A DNA stretch of 26,893 nucleotides, taken from assembly GCA_946482625.1 (NCBI GenBank), contig CAMLSH010000007.1, positions 1 to 26,893 on the forward strand, given 5' to 3'. Below the pieces are notes generated by a model. The model searched no databases. It worked only from the letters and a program-made list of their open reading frames with translations, and was not told the DNA's origin. This document shows positions 7,849 to 15,901 of the stretch, in pieces; the first letter of the stretch is position 1; the number at the start of each line of letters is the position of its first letter. The position numbers and the translations under genes were made by a program. Source of the stretch: an uncultured Opitutaceae bacterium. Its GTDB lineage: Bacteria; Verrucomicrobiota; Verrucomicrobiae; Opitutales; Opitutaceae.

Positions 7849-10800
7849 ATGGTTCTGCCCGCACGCGAGGAAACCTTCTCAGACCGCATCGAACCCCATC
7901 TCCGGCCCTCTTCACCGGCGGTCGCCGATGAGTTTACTGAAATCGCCGCGCTCGCAGCCGTGCTCTGCAACGCACCCATGGCGCTCATCATGCTGCGCAA
8001 GGACCACGACTACACCGTCATCGCCACGCACGGCCTCGCGGTCACACCCGAGCTCCGCTCCGCCGGTTTCTGCGCGAGCACCCTCGCGGGCGAACCCGAC
8101 ATCTTCGTCCTGCCCGACGCCACTGCCGACACCCGTTTTCAGAACACCGCACCCGTCCGCGGCGCTCCCGGCATCCGCTTCTATGCCGGTGCAAAACTTA
8201 TCCGCGGCCCTGGCGATGTCCTCGGCACGATTTGCGTATTGGATTGCCGGGCACGCAGCCTTTCGCCCGAACAGGAACGCGGCCTGCGCGCCCTCAGCCA
8301 TCAGGTCGTGGCCCGCGCCGAACTCGGGCAGATGCTCTCCGCCCGTCAGACCGAAACCGAGCGCCTCCGCGAAGCGCTCATCCGGAGCGAGACGCTCGAA
8401 AGCATCATCAACCAGAGCGGCTTCATCGCCATCCACCGTAGCCTCGCGCCCGGCTGGCCGATCGAATTCATTTCAGACAACGTCTCCGAATTCGGCCTGC
8501 ATCCCCACGATCTCGTCGGCCGCACGTCAGCGGAAATTAATTTTCTCCATCCCGACGACCGCGCGCGCATCACCTGCGAACGCAGCGAATTCGAGACCGG
8601 CACCGCCACCTCGTTGACCCAGCGCTATCGCCTCGTCGTTCCCTGCCAGCCGCTTCGCTGGGTCGATGATGTGACTCGTATTGTCCGCCCTTCCTGCGGC
8701 GGCAGCCCCGAACTTCACAGCGTCCTTCACGACGTCACCGCCGCTGTCACCCGCAGCCAGCATCTCCGACTGATGGATCAGGCGCTTAAAGCGTGTAACA
8801 ACGGCATCGTCATCGTCGATGCACAGGCGCCCGACCACCCGGTCATCCAGGTCAATCCTGGCTTCGAGCGTATCACCGGCTACCAGTCCCACGAAATCGT
8901 CGGTCGCAACTGCCGCTTCCTTCAAGGTCCCGATCGCGATCAGCCCGGGCTCTCCGATCTCCGCCGCGCCCTCGCCCGCAACAAAGCCTGCCGTGTAGTT
9001 CTTCGCAACTACCGCAAAGACGGCACCATGTTCTGGAACGAGCTCGATATCTCACCCGTCCACGCCGCCGACGGCACGCTGACCCACTTCATCGGCGTCC
9101 AGACGGATGTCACCGCGCGCCGCCAGGCCGAGGATTCCCTCCAGCGCCGCGATGCCATCCATAAGGCCGCCAGCTTCGCCGCCGAGACCCTCCTCAACGC
9201 CGCCGATCACCACCGCGCGCTCCCCGTCGCCTTGGAGCAAATCGGCGAAGCAACCCGCGCCGATCACGTCGCCATCTGGCGCCAAACCGCCGCCGACGAC
9301 GGACATCGCCTGCTAAATCTCGAAACCATCTGGGGCGGCGACTTGCCGGCGACCTCGCGCAACCGTTTTCAAAATCTCCCGTGGGAGACCGCCGACGGCT
9401 GGTCCTTCGCCGATTTCCTCCGCGACGGTCGCCCCGTGCAAAGCCACCGCGACACCTGCGCTCCGCAAGAAAACGCGCTTTGGCATTCCCTCGGCGCAGA
9501 CTCATTCCTCTGCCTCCCGGTTTTCACCGGGCGCGGCAGCTTCTGGGGCATGATGTCCCTCGGATTCAAAAACCAGTCCGCCCTCTGGACACCGGAGGAG
9601 ATCGACGCGCTTCTCTCGACCACCCGCGTGCTCGGCGCCGTCATCCTCAACCGCGCAACCGCCACTGCCCTTCAACTCAGCGAACACCGTTTCAAGACGC
9701 TCAGCGCCGTTTCGCCCGGCGGCATCTTCCAAACCGACGCCAGCGGCCGGCTCTCTTACATCAACGAGCGCTTCGCTCAAATTTTCGGCCTCACCGACCC
9801 GACCGCCCCCACACTCGAGACCTGCTACGCCCGTATCCATCCCGCGGATCTCCCTGCCTGCCAATCAGCCTGGGAAAACGCCGTTCGCGACCGTCACAAC
9901 TTTGCCGCCGAGTTCCGCGTGGTGCATCATGCGGAAACCCGCTGGGTCCGCGCCGTCGCCACAGCCCTGAACAACGCCGGCGGCTCTGACGGCTTCGTGG
10001 GCACGCTCGACGACGTGACGAATTACCACATCGCCGCTAACGCGCTCCGCGAAAGCGAAACCCGCTACCGCTCGCTCGTCACCAATCTCAAGGAGGTCGT
10101 CTTCCAGACCGACGACGCCGGTTTCTGGACCCTTCTCAATCCCGCCTGGCAGGAAGTCACCGGCTTCACAGTGGAAGAGTCGCTCGGCTCCCTCTTCCTC
10201 AACTACGTCCACCCCGACGACCGCGAGCGCAACAACCGCCTTTTCCTTCCGCTCATCGAACGCAAAAAAGACCACTGCCGCCACGAGGTCCGCTACCTCA
10301 CCAAATCTGGCGGTTACCGCTGGATCGAGGTCTTCGCCCGCCTCGTCGTCGACAACGGCGACAACATCACCGGCACCGCCGGCACGCTCTACGACATCAC
10401 CGAGCGCAAACTCGCCGAAGAAAATCTCGTCAAGCAACGCATCGCCATCGAGGCCGCGATCGACGGTGTCGCCATCCTCGATTCCTCCGGTCGTTACACC
10501 TACCTGAACCCCATGCATCTCGAGCTCTTTGGCTACAAAGAGCAGCGCGATCTCCTTGGCCAGTCATGGAGCGTTCTCTACTCGCCCGACGAGGCGCGCC
10601 GCATCGAAGACGAGGCATTCCCCGCCCTCATCCGCGACGGTAAATGGCGCGGCGCCGCCACCGCGCGCCGCATCGATGGCAGCACATTTTCCGAAGAAGT
10701 TTCGCTCACGCAGATCCAGGATGGCGGCCTCGTCTGCGTCTGCCGCGACATCACCGCGCGACTCAACGCCGAAGAGACCATCCGCGCTTCGCTTCAGGAA

Positions 10801-11412
10801 AAGGAGGTCATGTTGAAGGAGATTCACCACCGCGTGAAAAACAACATGCAGATCGTCTCCAGCCTGCTGAACCTCCAGCTCGGTCATCTGCACGACGAAT
10901 CCGCCCGCCGCCTCTTCATCGAGTCGCAAAACCGCATCGCGTCGATGGCGCTGATCCACGAGAAGCTCTATCAATCCGGCGATCTCAGCCGCATCGCTTT
11001 CGGCGAATACCTGCGCGACCTCACTGACAATCTCCTCAGCGCATTCGGCGCCTCCGCACGCGGCATCTCCTTCGAGCTGAAAATCTCCGACGTGCAACTG
11101 GGCATCGACACCGCGATCCCGTGCGGACTCATCGTCAACGAGATCGTATCCAATTCCTTCAAACACGGTTTCCCCAACGGCGGACCCGGCCGCATCGCCA
11201 TCGAGCTCGACCGCGCCGGCGACGACCAGCTGCGACTCGTCATCCGCGACAACGGCCGAGGCATCCCCGCCGACTTCGACGTGCGTCAGACCCGGTCGCT
11301 CGGAATGCAGCTCGTCAAAACCCTCGTTCGTCAGCTGCGCGGCACGCTCGAAATCGTCCCCGGCTCCGGTGCCGCGTTCGTCCTCACGCTCCGCGAGGTC
11401 TCACGCAAATAA
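7849..11412 (+). CDS. Multi-sensor LOV histidine kinase (GAF-PAS-LOV-GAF-PAS-PAS-PAS-HisKA_2)
   Basis: A 1187-residue cytoplasmic kinase. Reading in order: GAF (about 20-180), PAS (about 185-300), LOV (about 306-424), GAF (about 440-600), three PAS domains (about 610-985), HisKA_2 and HATPase. The LOV domain has all flavin-binding hallmarks: GRNCRFLQG with adduct-forming Cys355, NYRKDGTMFWNEL, and the Gln of FIGVQTDVT. The kinase core has the HisKA_2 motif EIHHRVKNNMQ (H993/H994), N-box NEIVSNSFKHGF and G1 DNGRGIP, the type commonly found in bacterial LOV kinases. The frame opens at 7150 inside the previous gene, but ATG 7849 with GGGAG 10 nt upstream fits the first domain. The 155-bp gap before it has no recognisable feature. 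The next gene starts 11 bp after its stop, so an operon is likely. It is expected to sense blue light plus further ligands. Confidence 0.92.
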   Translation: MVLPAREETFSDRIEPHLRPSSPAVADEFTEIAALAAVLCNAPMALIMLRKDHDYTVIATHGLAVTPELRSAGFCASTLAGEPDIFVLPDATADTRFQNTAPVRGAPGIRFYAGAKLIRGPGDVLGTICVLDCRARSLSPEQERGLRALSHQVVARAELGQMLSARQTETERLREALIRSETLESIINQSGFIAIHRSLAPGWPIEFISDNVSEFGLHPHDLVGRTSAEINFLHPDDRARITCERSEFETGTATSLTQRYRLVVPCQPLRWVDDVTRIVRPSCGGSPELHSVLHDVTAAVTRSQHLRLMDQALKACNNGIVIVDAQAPDHPVIQVNPGFERITGYQSHEIVGRNCRFLQGPDRDQPGLSDLRRALARNKACRVVLRNYRKDGTMFWNELDISPVHAADGTLTHFIGVQTDVTARRQAEDSLQRRDAIHKAASFAAETLLNAADHHRALPVALEQIGEATRADHVAIWRQTAADDGHRLLNLETIWGGDLPATSRNRFQNLPWETADGWSFADFLRDGRPVQSHRDTCAPQENALWHSLGADSFLCLPVFTGRGSFWGMMSLGFKNQSALWTPEEIDALLSTTRVLGAVILNRATATALQLSEHRFKTLSAVSPGGIFQTDASGRLSYINERFAQIFGLTDPTAPTLETCYARIHPADLPACQSAWENAVRDRHNFAAEFRVVHHAETRWVRAVATALNNAGGSDGFVGTLDDVTNYHIAANALRESETRYRSLVTNLKEVVFQTDDAGFWTLLNPAWQEVTGFTVEESLGSLFLNYVHPDDRERNNRLFLPLIERKKDHCRHEVRYLTKSGGYRWIEVFARLVVDNGDNITGTAGTLYDITERKLAEENLVKQRIAIEAAIDGVAILDSSGRYTYLNPMHLELFGYKEQRDLLGQSWSVLYSPDEARRIEDEAFPALIRDGKWRGAATARRIDGSTFSEEVSLTQIQDGGLVCVCRDITARLNAEETIRASLQEKEVMLKEIHHRVKNNMQIVSSLLNLQLGHLHDESARRLFIESQNRIASMALIHEKLYQSGDLSRIAFGEYLRDLTDNLLSAFGASARGISFELKISDVQLGIDTAIPCGLIVNEIVSNSFKHGFPNGGPGRIAIELDRAGDDQLRLVIRDNGRGIPADFDVRQTRSLGMQLVKTLVRQLRGTLEIVPGSGAAFVLTLREVSRK

Positions 11413-11423
11413 CTCCCGCCCCC

Positions 11424-13439
11424 ATGCCCGCCAGCATCCTCATCACCGAAGACGAAATGCTCGTCGCCCTCGATCTCGAGCAACGCCTTCGCAAACTCGG
11501 TTACGATGTCTGCGGCACCGCTCCCACCGGCGAAGAAGCGCTTCAGCTCGCCGCATCTCTCAATCCCGACCTCGTGCTGATGGACATCCAGCTCCAGGGC
11601 GAACTCGACGGCATCCAGACCGCCGCGCTCCTCCGCACCGAGTACGATCTTCCCGTCATTTATCTCTCCGCGAACGCCGACGAGAAAACGCTGCAACGCG
11701 CCCAGCTCACCCACGCCGCGAGTTATCTGGTGAAGCCGTTCAAAGAGCGCGAACTCCAGATCTGCATCGAGCTGGCGCTTTCCAATCACGCCCTCCAACG
11801 CCAGCTCCGCGAAGCGCGCGAGCAACTCGAACAACGCGTCGTCGCACGCACCGCCGCCCTCGCCGCCGCCAATAAAAATCTTCAGGAAGAGATGCGCGTC
11901 CGCGTCCTCGCCGAGGAACAAACGCGCGAAAAAGCCGCGCTTCTCGACAAGGCCCGCGACGCGATCTTCGTGCGCACGCTCGACGGCCGCGTGACCTATT
12001 GGAACCGCGGCGCCGCCCGTCTTTACGGCCATTCCGCCGACGCCGCGCTCGGCCAGTCTGCCGACACGCTCACCGGCGGCTTCGACGACAACGCCCGCTC
12101 TCAGGCGATGGCCGCCACACTCGCCGAGGGCGCCTGGACCGGTGAACTCGTTCATCACACGTGCGCCGGCGACGAGCTCGTCGTCGAGTCGCGCTGGACT
12201 CTCGTGCGCGACGAAGCCTCCGGCGAGCCCGAGGCTATCCTGATCGTGAATACAGACATGACCGAGCGTAAGAAGATCGAGGCCCAGTTCCTCCGCGCTC
12301 AGCGCCTCGAAAGCATCGGCTCGCTCGCCAGCGGCATCGCGCACGACCTCAACAACGTTTTCACTCCGCTCATCATGTCCGGCCAGCTTCTCGGCGATGC
12401 CGCGCTCGCCGAGCCCGACCGCCGCATGGTGGACCTCATGCTGGCGAGCGCCAAACGAGGCGCCGACATGGTCAAACAAGTCCTCATGTTCGTCCGCGGC
12501 ACCGAGGGCGAACGCGAAGCCTTCCGCCTGGAGCATCTCGTCAAAGAAGTTCACCACCTCATCGAGGAAACGTTTCCCCGCTCCATTCGCATCCGCAGCC
12601 GCTTCAGCCCGGATCTCCCGTTGGTCATGGGCGATGCCACGCGCCTACACCAGGTGCTGATGAACCTCTGCGTCAACGCCCGCGACGCCATGGAAACCGG
12701 TGGCGAACTATTGCTCCAGTTGGAAAAACGCGACGTGGACACCGGCCTCGCCTCGCTGCACGCCGGCGTGGAGCCTGGCGCGTTTCTGCGTCTCACCATT
12801 TCCGATACGGGCCCCGGGATGACACCGGAGATCGTCGCGAAAATTTTTGATCCCTTCTTCAGCACCAAAGCGCCCGGCAAAGGCACCGGCCTCGGCCTCG
12901 CGACCGTGCAGGCCATCGTCCGCGACCATGGAGGTTTCCTTGACGTCGAAACCGCTCCGGGAGCCGGCGCGCACTTCCACATCCACCTGCCTGCCGCGCC
13001 CGTTCAACACTGTCTCGACGAAGCAGGTTTCATCGCTCCACCGCACGGAAACGGCGAATGCGTGCTCCTCGTCGACGACGAACACTCGGTCCGCGAAATC
13101 ATGAAGGTCGCGCTCGACGCGTACGGCTATCAGACGCTGTCCGCCTGCGACGGCACCGAGGCGCTCTCGCAGTTCGCGACTCACCGCGATCGCGTCGCCT
13201 GCGTCGTGATCGATCTTATGATGCCACACCTCGATGGCATGGCCGCCAGCCGCGCGCTGCGCCGCATGCACCCCACCGTGCCGATCCTTCTTATCAGCGG
13301 ACTCGACGCCACCGAACTGCCTGCGGCGTCGCTTGCCGAACACCAGATCGTCGCGCTCGCGAAACCGTTCACACGCGAGCAACTCCTCGTCGCAGTTCAC
13401 CAAAGCCTGTCCACCGCTCCCGCGCCCGCTGGCGCATAA
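11424..13439 (+). CDS. Hybrid histidine kinase (REC-PAS-HisKA-HATPase-REC)
   Basis: A 671-residue soluble hybrid kinase. The N-terminal receiver (about 4-120) has phospho-acceptor D54 and closely resembles the receiver of the kinase at 6395 (shared LVLMDIQLQG and KERE), but with Ser where that one has the switch Thr (LSANADE). A coiled coil (about 125-175) and a PAS domain (about 178-290) follow. The HisKA domain carries H307 (GIAHDLNNVFTPL), then the ATPase domain (N-box VLMNLCVNARDAM, DTGPGM, GTGLGLATV). A second receiver ends the protein (about 548-665, phospho-acceptor D597 in VVIDLMMPHLDG). The start at ATG 11424 is 11 bp after the LOV kinase stop. Two receivers around one kinase core point to a multistep phosphorelay with the neighbouring kinases (inference); no histidine phosphotransfer protein is visible nearby. 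Confidence 0.93.
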   Translation: MPASILITEDEMLVALDLEQRLRKLGYDVCGTAPTGEEALQLAASLNPDLVLMDIQLQGELDGIQTAALLRTEYDLPVIYLSANADEKTLQRAQLTHAASYLVKPFKERELQICIELALSNHALQRQLREAREQLEQRVVARTAALAAANKNLQEEMRVRVLAEEQTREKAALLDKARDAIFVRTLDGRVTYWNRGAARLYGHSADAALGQSADTLTGGFDDNARSQAMAATLAEGAWTGELVHHTCAGDELVVESRWTLVRDEASGEPEAILIVNTDMTERKKIEAQFLRAQRLESIGSLASGIAHDLNNVFTPLIMSGQLLGDAALAEPDRRMVDLMLASAKRGADMVKQVLMFVRGTEGEREAFRLEHLVKEVHHLIEETFPRSIRIRSRFSPDLPLVMGDATRLHQVLMNLCVNARDAMETGGELLLQLEKRDVDTGLASLHAGVEPGAFLRLTISDTGPGMTPEIVAKIFDPFFSTKAPGKGTGLGLATVQAIVRDHGGFLDVETAPGAGAHFHIHLPAAPVQHCLDEAGFIAPPHGNGECVLLVDDEHSVREIMKVALDAYGYQTLSACDGTEALSQFATHRDRVACVVIDLMMPHLDGMAASRALRRMHPTVPILLISGLDATELPAASLAEHQIVALAKPFTREQLLVAVHQSLSTAPAPAGA

Positions 13440-13501
13440 GCGGGCCTTCGTCCCACGGGCCCGACGGCGATCTCCGGCGCGATCGCGAGAAACCGCCGCG
13501 T

Positions 13502-13519
13502 TGTGACACCTCTGTGACA
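13502..13519 (+). promoter_or_regulatory. TGTGACA direct repeat upstream of cheW (Pho-box-like)
   Basis: Two exact TGTGACA copies (13502-13508 and 13513-13519) are separated by 4 bp, an 11-bp period, about 35 bp before the cheW start. The layout matches the GTGAC repeats at 6246-6271 in the regulator's own upstream region. The rest of the 114-bp gap 13440-13553 holds only a weak GC hairpin (CGGGCC/GGCCCG, 13441-13463) without a T-run. Confidence 0.5.
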
Positions 13520-13553
13520 ACCTCCCGGCGCCGACTCTGCGATACTGGCTTTC

Positions 13554-14060
13554 GTGAAAAGCCAGTTCTTCTCCTCTGAAACCAACGCCGAATCGATCGC
13601 GGGCAAATACCTCACCGTCGTCCTCGACAACGAAGCCTACGGCATCGCCGTCCTAAAAGTCCGGGAGATTATCCGGATGCAGAAAATCACGCCGGTTCCG
13701 CAAATGCCGGAATACGTCAAAGGCGTGATCAATCTGCGCGGCCGCGTGATTCCGGTCATCGATCTCCGCCTGAAATTCGGCATCGCAGCCGCCTTCACCG
13801 ACCGCACCTGCGTCGTCGTCGTGCAGGTCGACGCCGTCTCCGGAAAACCCGTACAGATGGGCCTCATCGTCGATTCCGTCGAAGAGGTGCTCAACGTCGC
13901 CGCCGACATGATCGAGCCCGCGCCCTCGTTCGGAGCGTCCTTCGATACGTCTTATCTGCTCGGCATGGCCAAAGCCAAAGGCGAGGTGAAGACCCTCCTC
14001 GACATCAACCGCGTCGTCGCACGCGAAACCATCCAGACGCTCGCGCGCGTCGCCGCCTGA
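13554..14060 (+). CDS. cheW: CheW chemotaxis adaptor
   Basis: A 168-residue single-domain CheW. It couples chemoreceptors to the kinase CheA at the inner face of the membrane. The diagnostic elements are present: YLTVVLDNEAYGIAVLKVREII near residue 20, PVPQMPEYVKGVINLRGRVIPVIDLR (about 44-70) with the receptor-binding Arg, and MGLIVDSVEEVLNV (about 105-118). Translation begins at GTG; the frame is closed by TGA at 13515 and the next ATG would cut the domain. No Shine-Dalgarno site is seen. Two chemoreceptors follow on the same strand, the first 45 bp downstream. No cheA, cheR, cheB or cheY lies in the window, so the kinase must be encoded elsewhere. TGTGACA repeats lie directly upstream. Confidence 0.95.
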   Translation: MKSQFFSSETNAESIAGKYLTVVLDNEAYGIAVLKVREIIRMQKITPVPQMPEYVKGVINLRGRVIPVIDLRLKFGIAAAFTDRTCVVVVQVDAVSGKPVQMGLIVDSVEEVLNVAADMIEPAPSFGASFDTSYLLGMAKAKGEVKTLLDINRVVARETIQTLARVAA

Positions 14061-14105
14061 ACGCCCCCCGAACGACTCTCCACCTTTTCGTCTTCCCTCT
14101 CACAC

Positions 14106-15758
14106 ATGAACTCCTCCCTCGCCCGCTCTAAAACGTCTTCGTTGAAAAACTGGACCATCGCCAGACGCATCATTTTCGGAGGCGGCTTGCTACTAGCCCT
14201 ACTCCTTGCCGTCAGCATCGTTTCAATGACCGCGCTCGCGCACCTGGAAAACTTCGCGGGAAACCGTCTTCGTCACGATGCCATACCGGGCATAGTCAAC
14301 ATATCCGACATCACGACAAATTCCCTCCGGGCTTACATTCGTTTGTTGATCGCACGCAAAGCCAGCAACTCGGTCGAAAGAGATGAAGATCTCACGCTCC
14401 TGAACGACAACATAGCGGATGCGCAAAAAGCGATAGCCGCCTACGAGGCTGCTATCTCTGCACCAGAAGACCTCGCCGCCTTCGACGTCCTAAAGGCAAA
14501 GCGTCTCGCCTTCGGCGAGGCCAGAACCGCCTACATCAACTTGCTCACGAGCGAAAAATTCTCCGAAGCCGATCTTTTGGAAAAATCTCAACTGGAACCC
14601 ACCTACTTGGATTTCCGGTCTCAACTCGTCGCCATGTTGAAGTGGAACGCCGATACCGCGATTTCAGTCTCAGATCAGATGGTGTCTACGGCCCACACCG
14701 CGCGCAGGACCACGGAGATCGCCTCCGTCATCAGCATCCTGATCGCAGTCATCCTCGGCTGGTTTATCATCCGCGGCATCAACCGCGCGCTCGGCCAGAT
14801 GGCCGGCGTGCTCAATGACTCCTCCGCGCAAGTCGCCGCCGCCAGCAGTCAGGTCGCCAGCAGCAGTCAAATCCTCGCCGAGGGCGCGAGCGAACAAGCC
14901 GCGTCGCTCGAAGAAACCTCCGCTTCGCTCGAAGAACTTTCCAGCATGACCAAGCGCAACGCGGAGAGCGCCCAGCAGGCCAAACAAGCCGCCACTCAGA
15001 CTCGCCTCTCAGCGGACACCGGCGCACAGCAGGTTAAAACCATGCAATCGGCCATGCAGGCCATCACCCTCGCCAGCGCGGATATCGCGAAGATCCTCAA
15101 GACGATCGACGAGATCGCGTTTCAGACCAACATCCTCGCCCTCAACGCCGCCGTCGAAGCCGCCCGCGCCGGTACCGCCGGAGCCGGTTTCGCTGTAGTG
15201 GCCGATGAAGTACGCGCCCTCGCTCAACGTTGTGCCGCCGCCGCCAAGGAGACCGCTGTCAAGATCGACGACTCCGTCGCCAAGAGCCAGGAAGGCGCCC
15301 AAGTCAGCGCCGAGGTCGCGAAGAGTTTCGAGACCATCCAGCAGCAGATTCTCCAGCTCGACGGCCTTGTCGCCGAGATCGCCTCCGCTTCCTCCGAGCA
15401 AAGCCAGGGCATCGGCCAGGTGACCATCGCGGTCTCCCAAATGGATAAAGTCACCCAGTCCAACGCCGCCGGCGCAGAAGAGTCCGCCGCCGCCTCGCAA
15501 GACCTCAACGCCCAAGCCGAGGTGCTGACCAACGCTGTCGGCGGACTCCAACGCCTCGTCGGCGGCAGCAACTCAAAGCGCGAACACACGGCAACGACCG
15601 CTCAGAAAAACGAGCCCGCGAAGCTCGAGAACAAGCTGCCTTCCCGCAGCCTTCCCATGAAGAAACGTTCGACGCCGCCCAACCGTTTCACTGCCACCAC
15701 GCGCCCGGCCTTGGCTGCCGCCGCCAACGGAAACGACGCCTTCTTCAAAGACGTTTGA
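14106..15758 (+). CDS. Methyl-accepting chemotaxis protein (4-helix-bundle type, HAMP-less)
   Basis: A 550-residue chemoreceptor. Membrane helix 1 (about 21-44) and helix 2 (about 204-223) flank a periplasmic helical domain of the 4HB_MCP type. No HAMP domain is recognisable: helix 2 leads directly into an Ala/Ser/Gln-rich signalling helix with [15 protein letters not shown]. The hairpin tip [23 protein letters not shown] is canonical (about 334-356), but the next residues are TAGAGF where nearly all receptors have G-E-x-G-x-GF, and RCA replaces RSA. The loss of that conserved Glu is odd. The ligand-binding half is visibly less GC-rich than the signalling half, consistent with sensor-domain exchange. 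The tail is extended and basic (about 500-550). No NWETF-type CheR/CheB-binding pentapeptide is present. Confidence 0.94.
   Translation: MNSSLARSKTSSLKNWTIARRIIFGGGLLLALLLAVSIVSMTALAHLENFAGNRLRHDAIPGIVNISDITTNSLRAYIRLLIARKASNSVERDEDLTLLNDNIADAQKAIAAYEAAISAPEDLAAFDVLKAKRLAFGEARTAYINLLTSEKFSEADLLEKSQLEPTYLDFRSQLVAMLKWNADTAISVSDQMVSTAHTARRTTEIASVISILIAVILGWFIIRGINRALGQMAGVLNDSSAQVAAASSQVASSSQILAEGASEQAASLEETSASLEELSSMTKRNAESAQQAKQAATQTRLSADTGAQQVKTMQSAMQAITLASADIAKILKTIDEIAFQTNILALNAAVEAARAGTAGAGFAVVADEVRALAQRCAAAAKETAVKIDDSVAKSQEGAQVSAEVAKSFETIQQQILQLDGLVAEIASASSEQSQGIGQVTIAVSQMDKVTQSNAAGAEESAAASQDLNAQAEVLTNAVGGLQRLVGGSNSKREHTATTAQKNEPAKLENKLPSRSLPMKKRSTPPNRFTATTRPALAAAANGNDAFFKDV
15090..15173 (+). 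repeat. Near-identical segment shared by the two chemoreceptor genes
   Basis: This 84-bp stretch, encoding the signalling tip, matches 16850-16933 with two differences. The last 54 bp (15120-15173 and 16880-16933) are identical, including third codon positions. Protein conservation alone would not require silent-site identity, so recent duplication or gene conversion is likely. Confidence 0.75.
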
Positions 15759-15852
15759 TTCACGCTGCCCCTCCCGCTCGGTGCTAAAGAACGCCTAATC
15801 AGCGGAAATAGGTTAACTACTCTCCGTATTGCTCCGAACAGCATTAAAGACC

Positions 15853-15882
15853 GTGCAGATTGCACCCGCCCAAGATCTGCAC
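15853..15882. repeat. Inverted repeat between the two chemoreceptor genes
   Basis: GTGCAGAT (15853-15860) and ATCTGCAC (15875-15882) form a perfect 8-bp inverted repeat with a 14-nt loop; within it GTGCA-GAT-TGCAC (15853-15865) offers an alternative fold. It lies 20 bp before the ATG of the second receptor, in a 143-bp gap (15759-15901) otherwise without recognisable features. It could be an operator or a 5'-leader hairpin. No T-run follows. Confidence 0.4.
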
Positions 15883-15901
15883 GCGCCGCGTTCAATCCCC
15901 C

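Noticed and set aside
13441..13463. CGGGCC/GGCCCG hairpin after the hybrid kinase as a terminator
   Set aside because: Large loop, short stem and no T-run; too weak to call.
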